A stretch of 22,848 nucleotides of DNA from JBEBSD01 sp040394475 (GTDB lineage: Bacteria; Bacteroidota; Bacteroidia; Cytophagales; Spirosomataceae), in the NCBI GenBank assembly GCA_040394475.1, contig JBEBSD010000089.1:1-22848 (forward strand), in the 5' to 3' direction. Below are positions 22,839-22,848 of the stretch, in pieces. A model generated the notes under the pieces. That model saw nothing but the letters and a program-made list of their open reading frames with translations. It was not told the origin of the DNA and did no database searches. A program made the position numbers and the translations under genes. Every line of letters begins with the position of its first letter. The stretch's first letter is position 1.

Positions 22839-22848
22839 TAGGGTCAGG

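Overview
The window looks like a chromosomal segment of a Bacteroidota bacterium, probably from the Chitinophagales/Cytophagales side. The evidence is an orphan PorP/SprF-type outer-membrane protein, several lipoproteins with Bacteroidota-style signal peptides, IF-3, L35 and QueA sequences of Bacteroidota type, and several upstream matches to the Bacteroidota -7 promoter element TAnnTTTG. The genus cannot be named from the sequence alone.

Layout, left to right. (1) 1-3135, minus strand: the conserved translation cluster thrS-infC-rpmI-rplT, with rplT cut by the left edge. (2) 3300-4256, plus: a lipoprotein with a five-bladed beta-propeller of GH43/GH32/GH130-like type. (3) 4286-7287, minus: a RarD/EamA-type permease, a repeat-rich spacer, then queA (queuosine tRNA modification) preceded by a four-helix membrane protein. 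(4) 7509-9879, plus: two adjacent secreted carbohydrate-active proteins, a BNR/Asp-box sialidase-like propeller and a TIM-barrel glycosidase-like protein. (5) 9876-11559, minus: xseA-xseB (exonuclease VII), with xseB ending on the same CTAG that ends the plus-strand gene. (6) 11930-12799, minus: a PorP/SprF-like protein between two oppositely oriented arrays of 14-bp repeats. (7) 12946-19216, minus: a run of exported proteins (secretory-lipase-like lipoprotein, double-META lipoprotein, unknown secreted protein, alpha/beta hydrolase, S9 prolyl oligopeptidase). (8) 19240-22838: a SAM methyltransferase and a glycosyltransferase (minus), divergent from a Wzx-type flippase (plus), probably the edge of a surface-polysaccharide locus.

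The genes are mostly ordinary housekeeping and envelope functions, and I see no defence system, mobile element, CRISPR array or tRNA. The most interesting material is intergenic. Three tandem arrays (5310-5414, 11740-11851, 12855-12938) are all built from one 7-bp word related to GCCGATA, arranged as 21-bp or 14-bp higher-order units. Separately, a 24-nt perfect hairpin occurs at 5258-5281 and, on the other strand, at 21216-21239. The two copies differ by two compensatory base-pair swaps and one loop base, which suggests a dispersed structured element. Shadow reading frames through these arrays are not genes.
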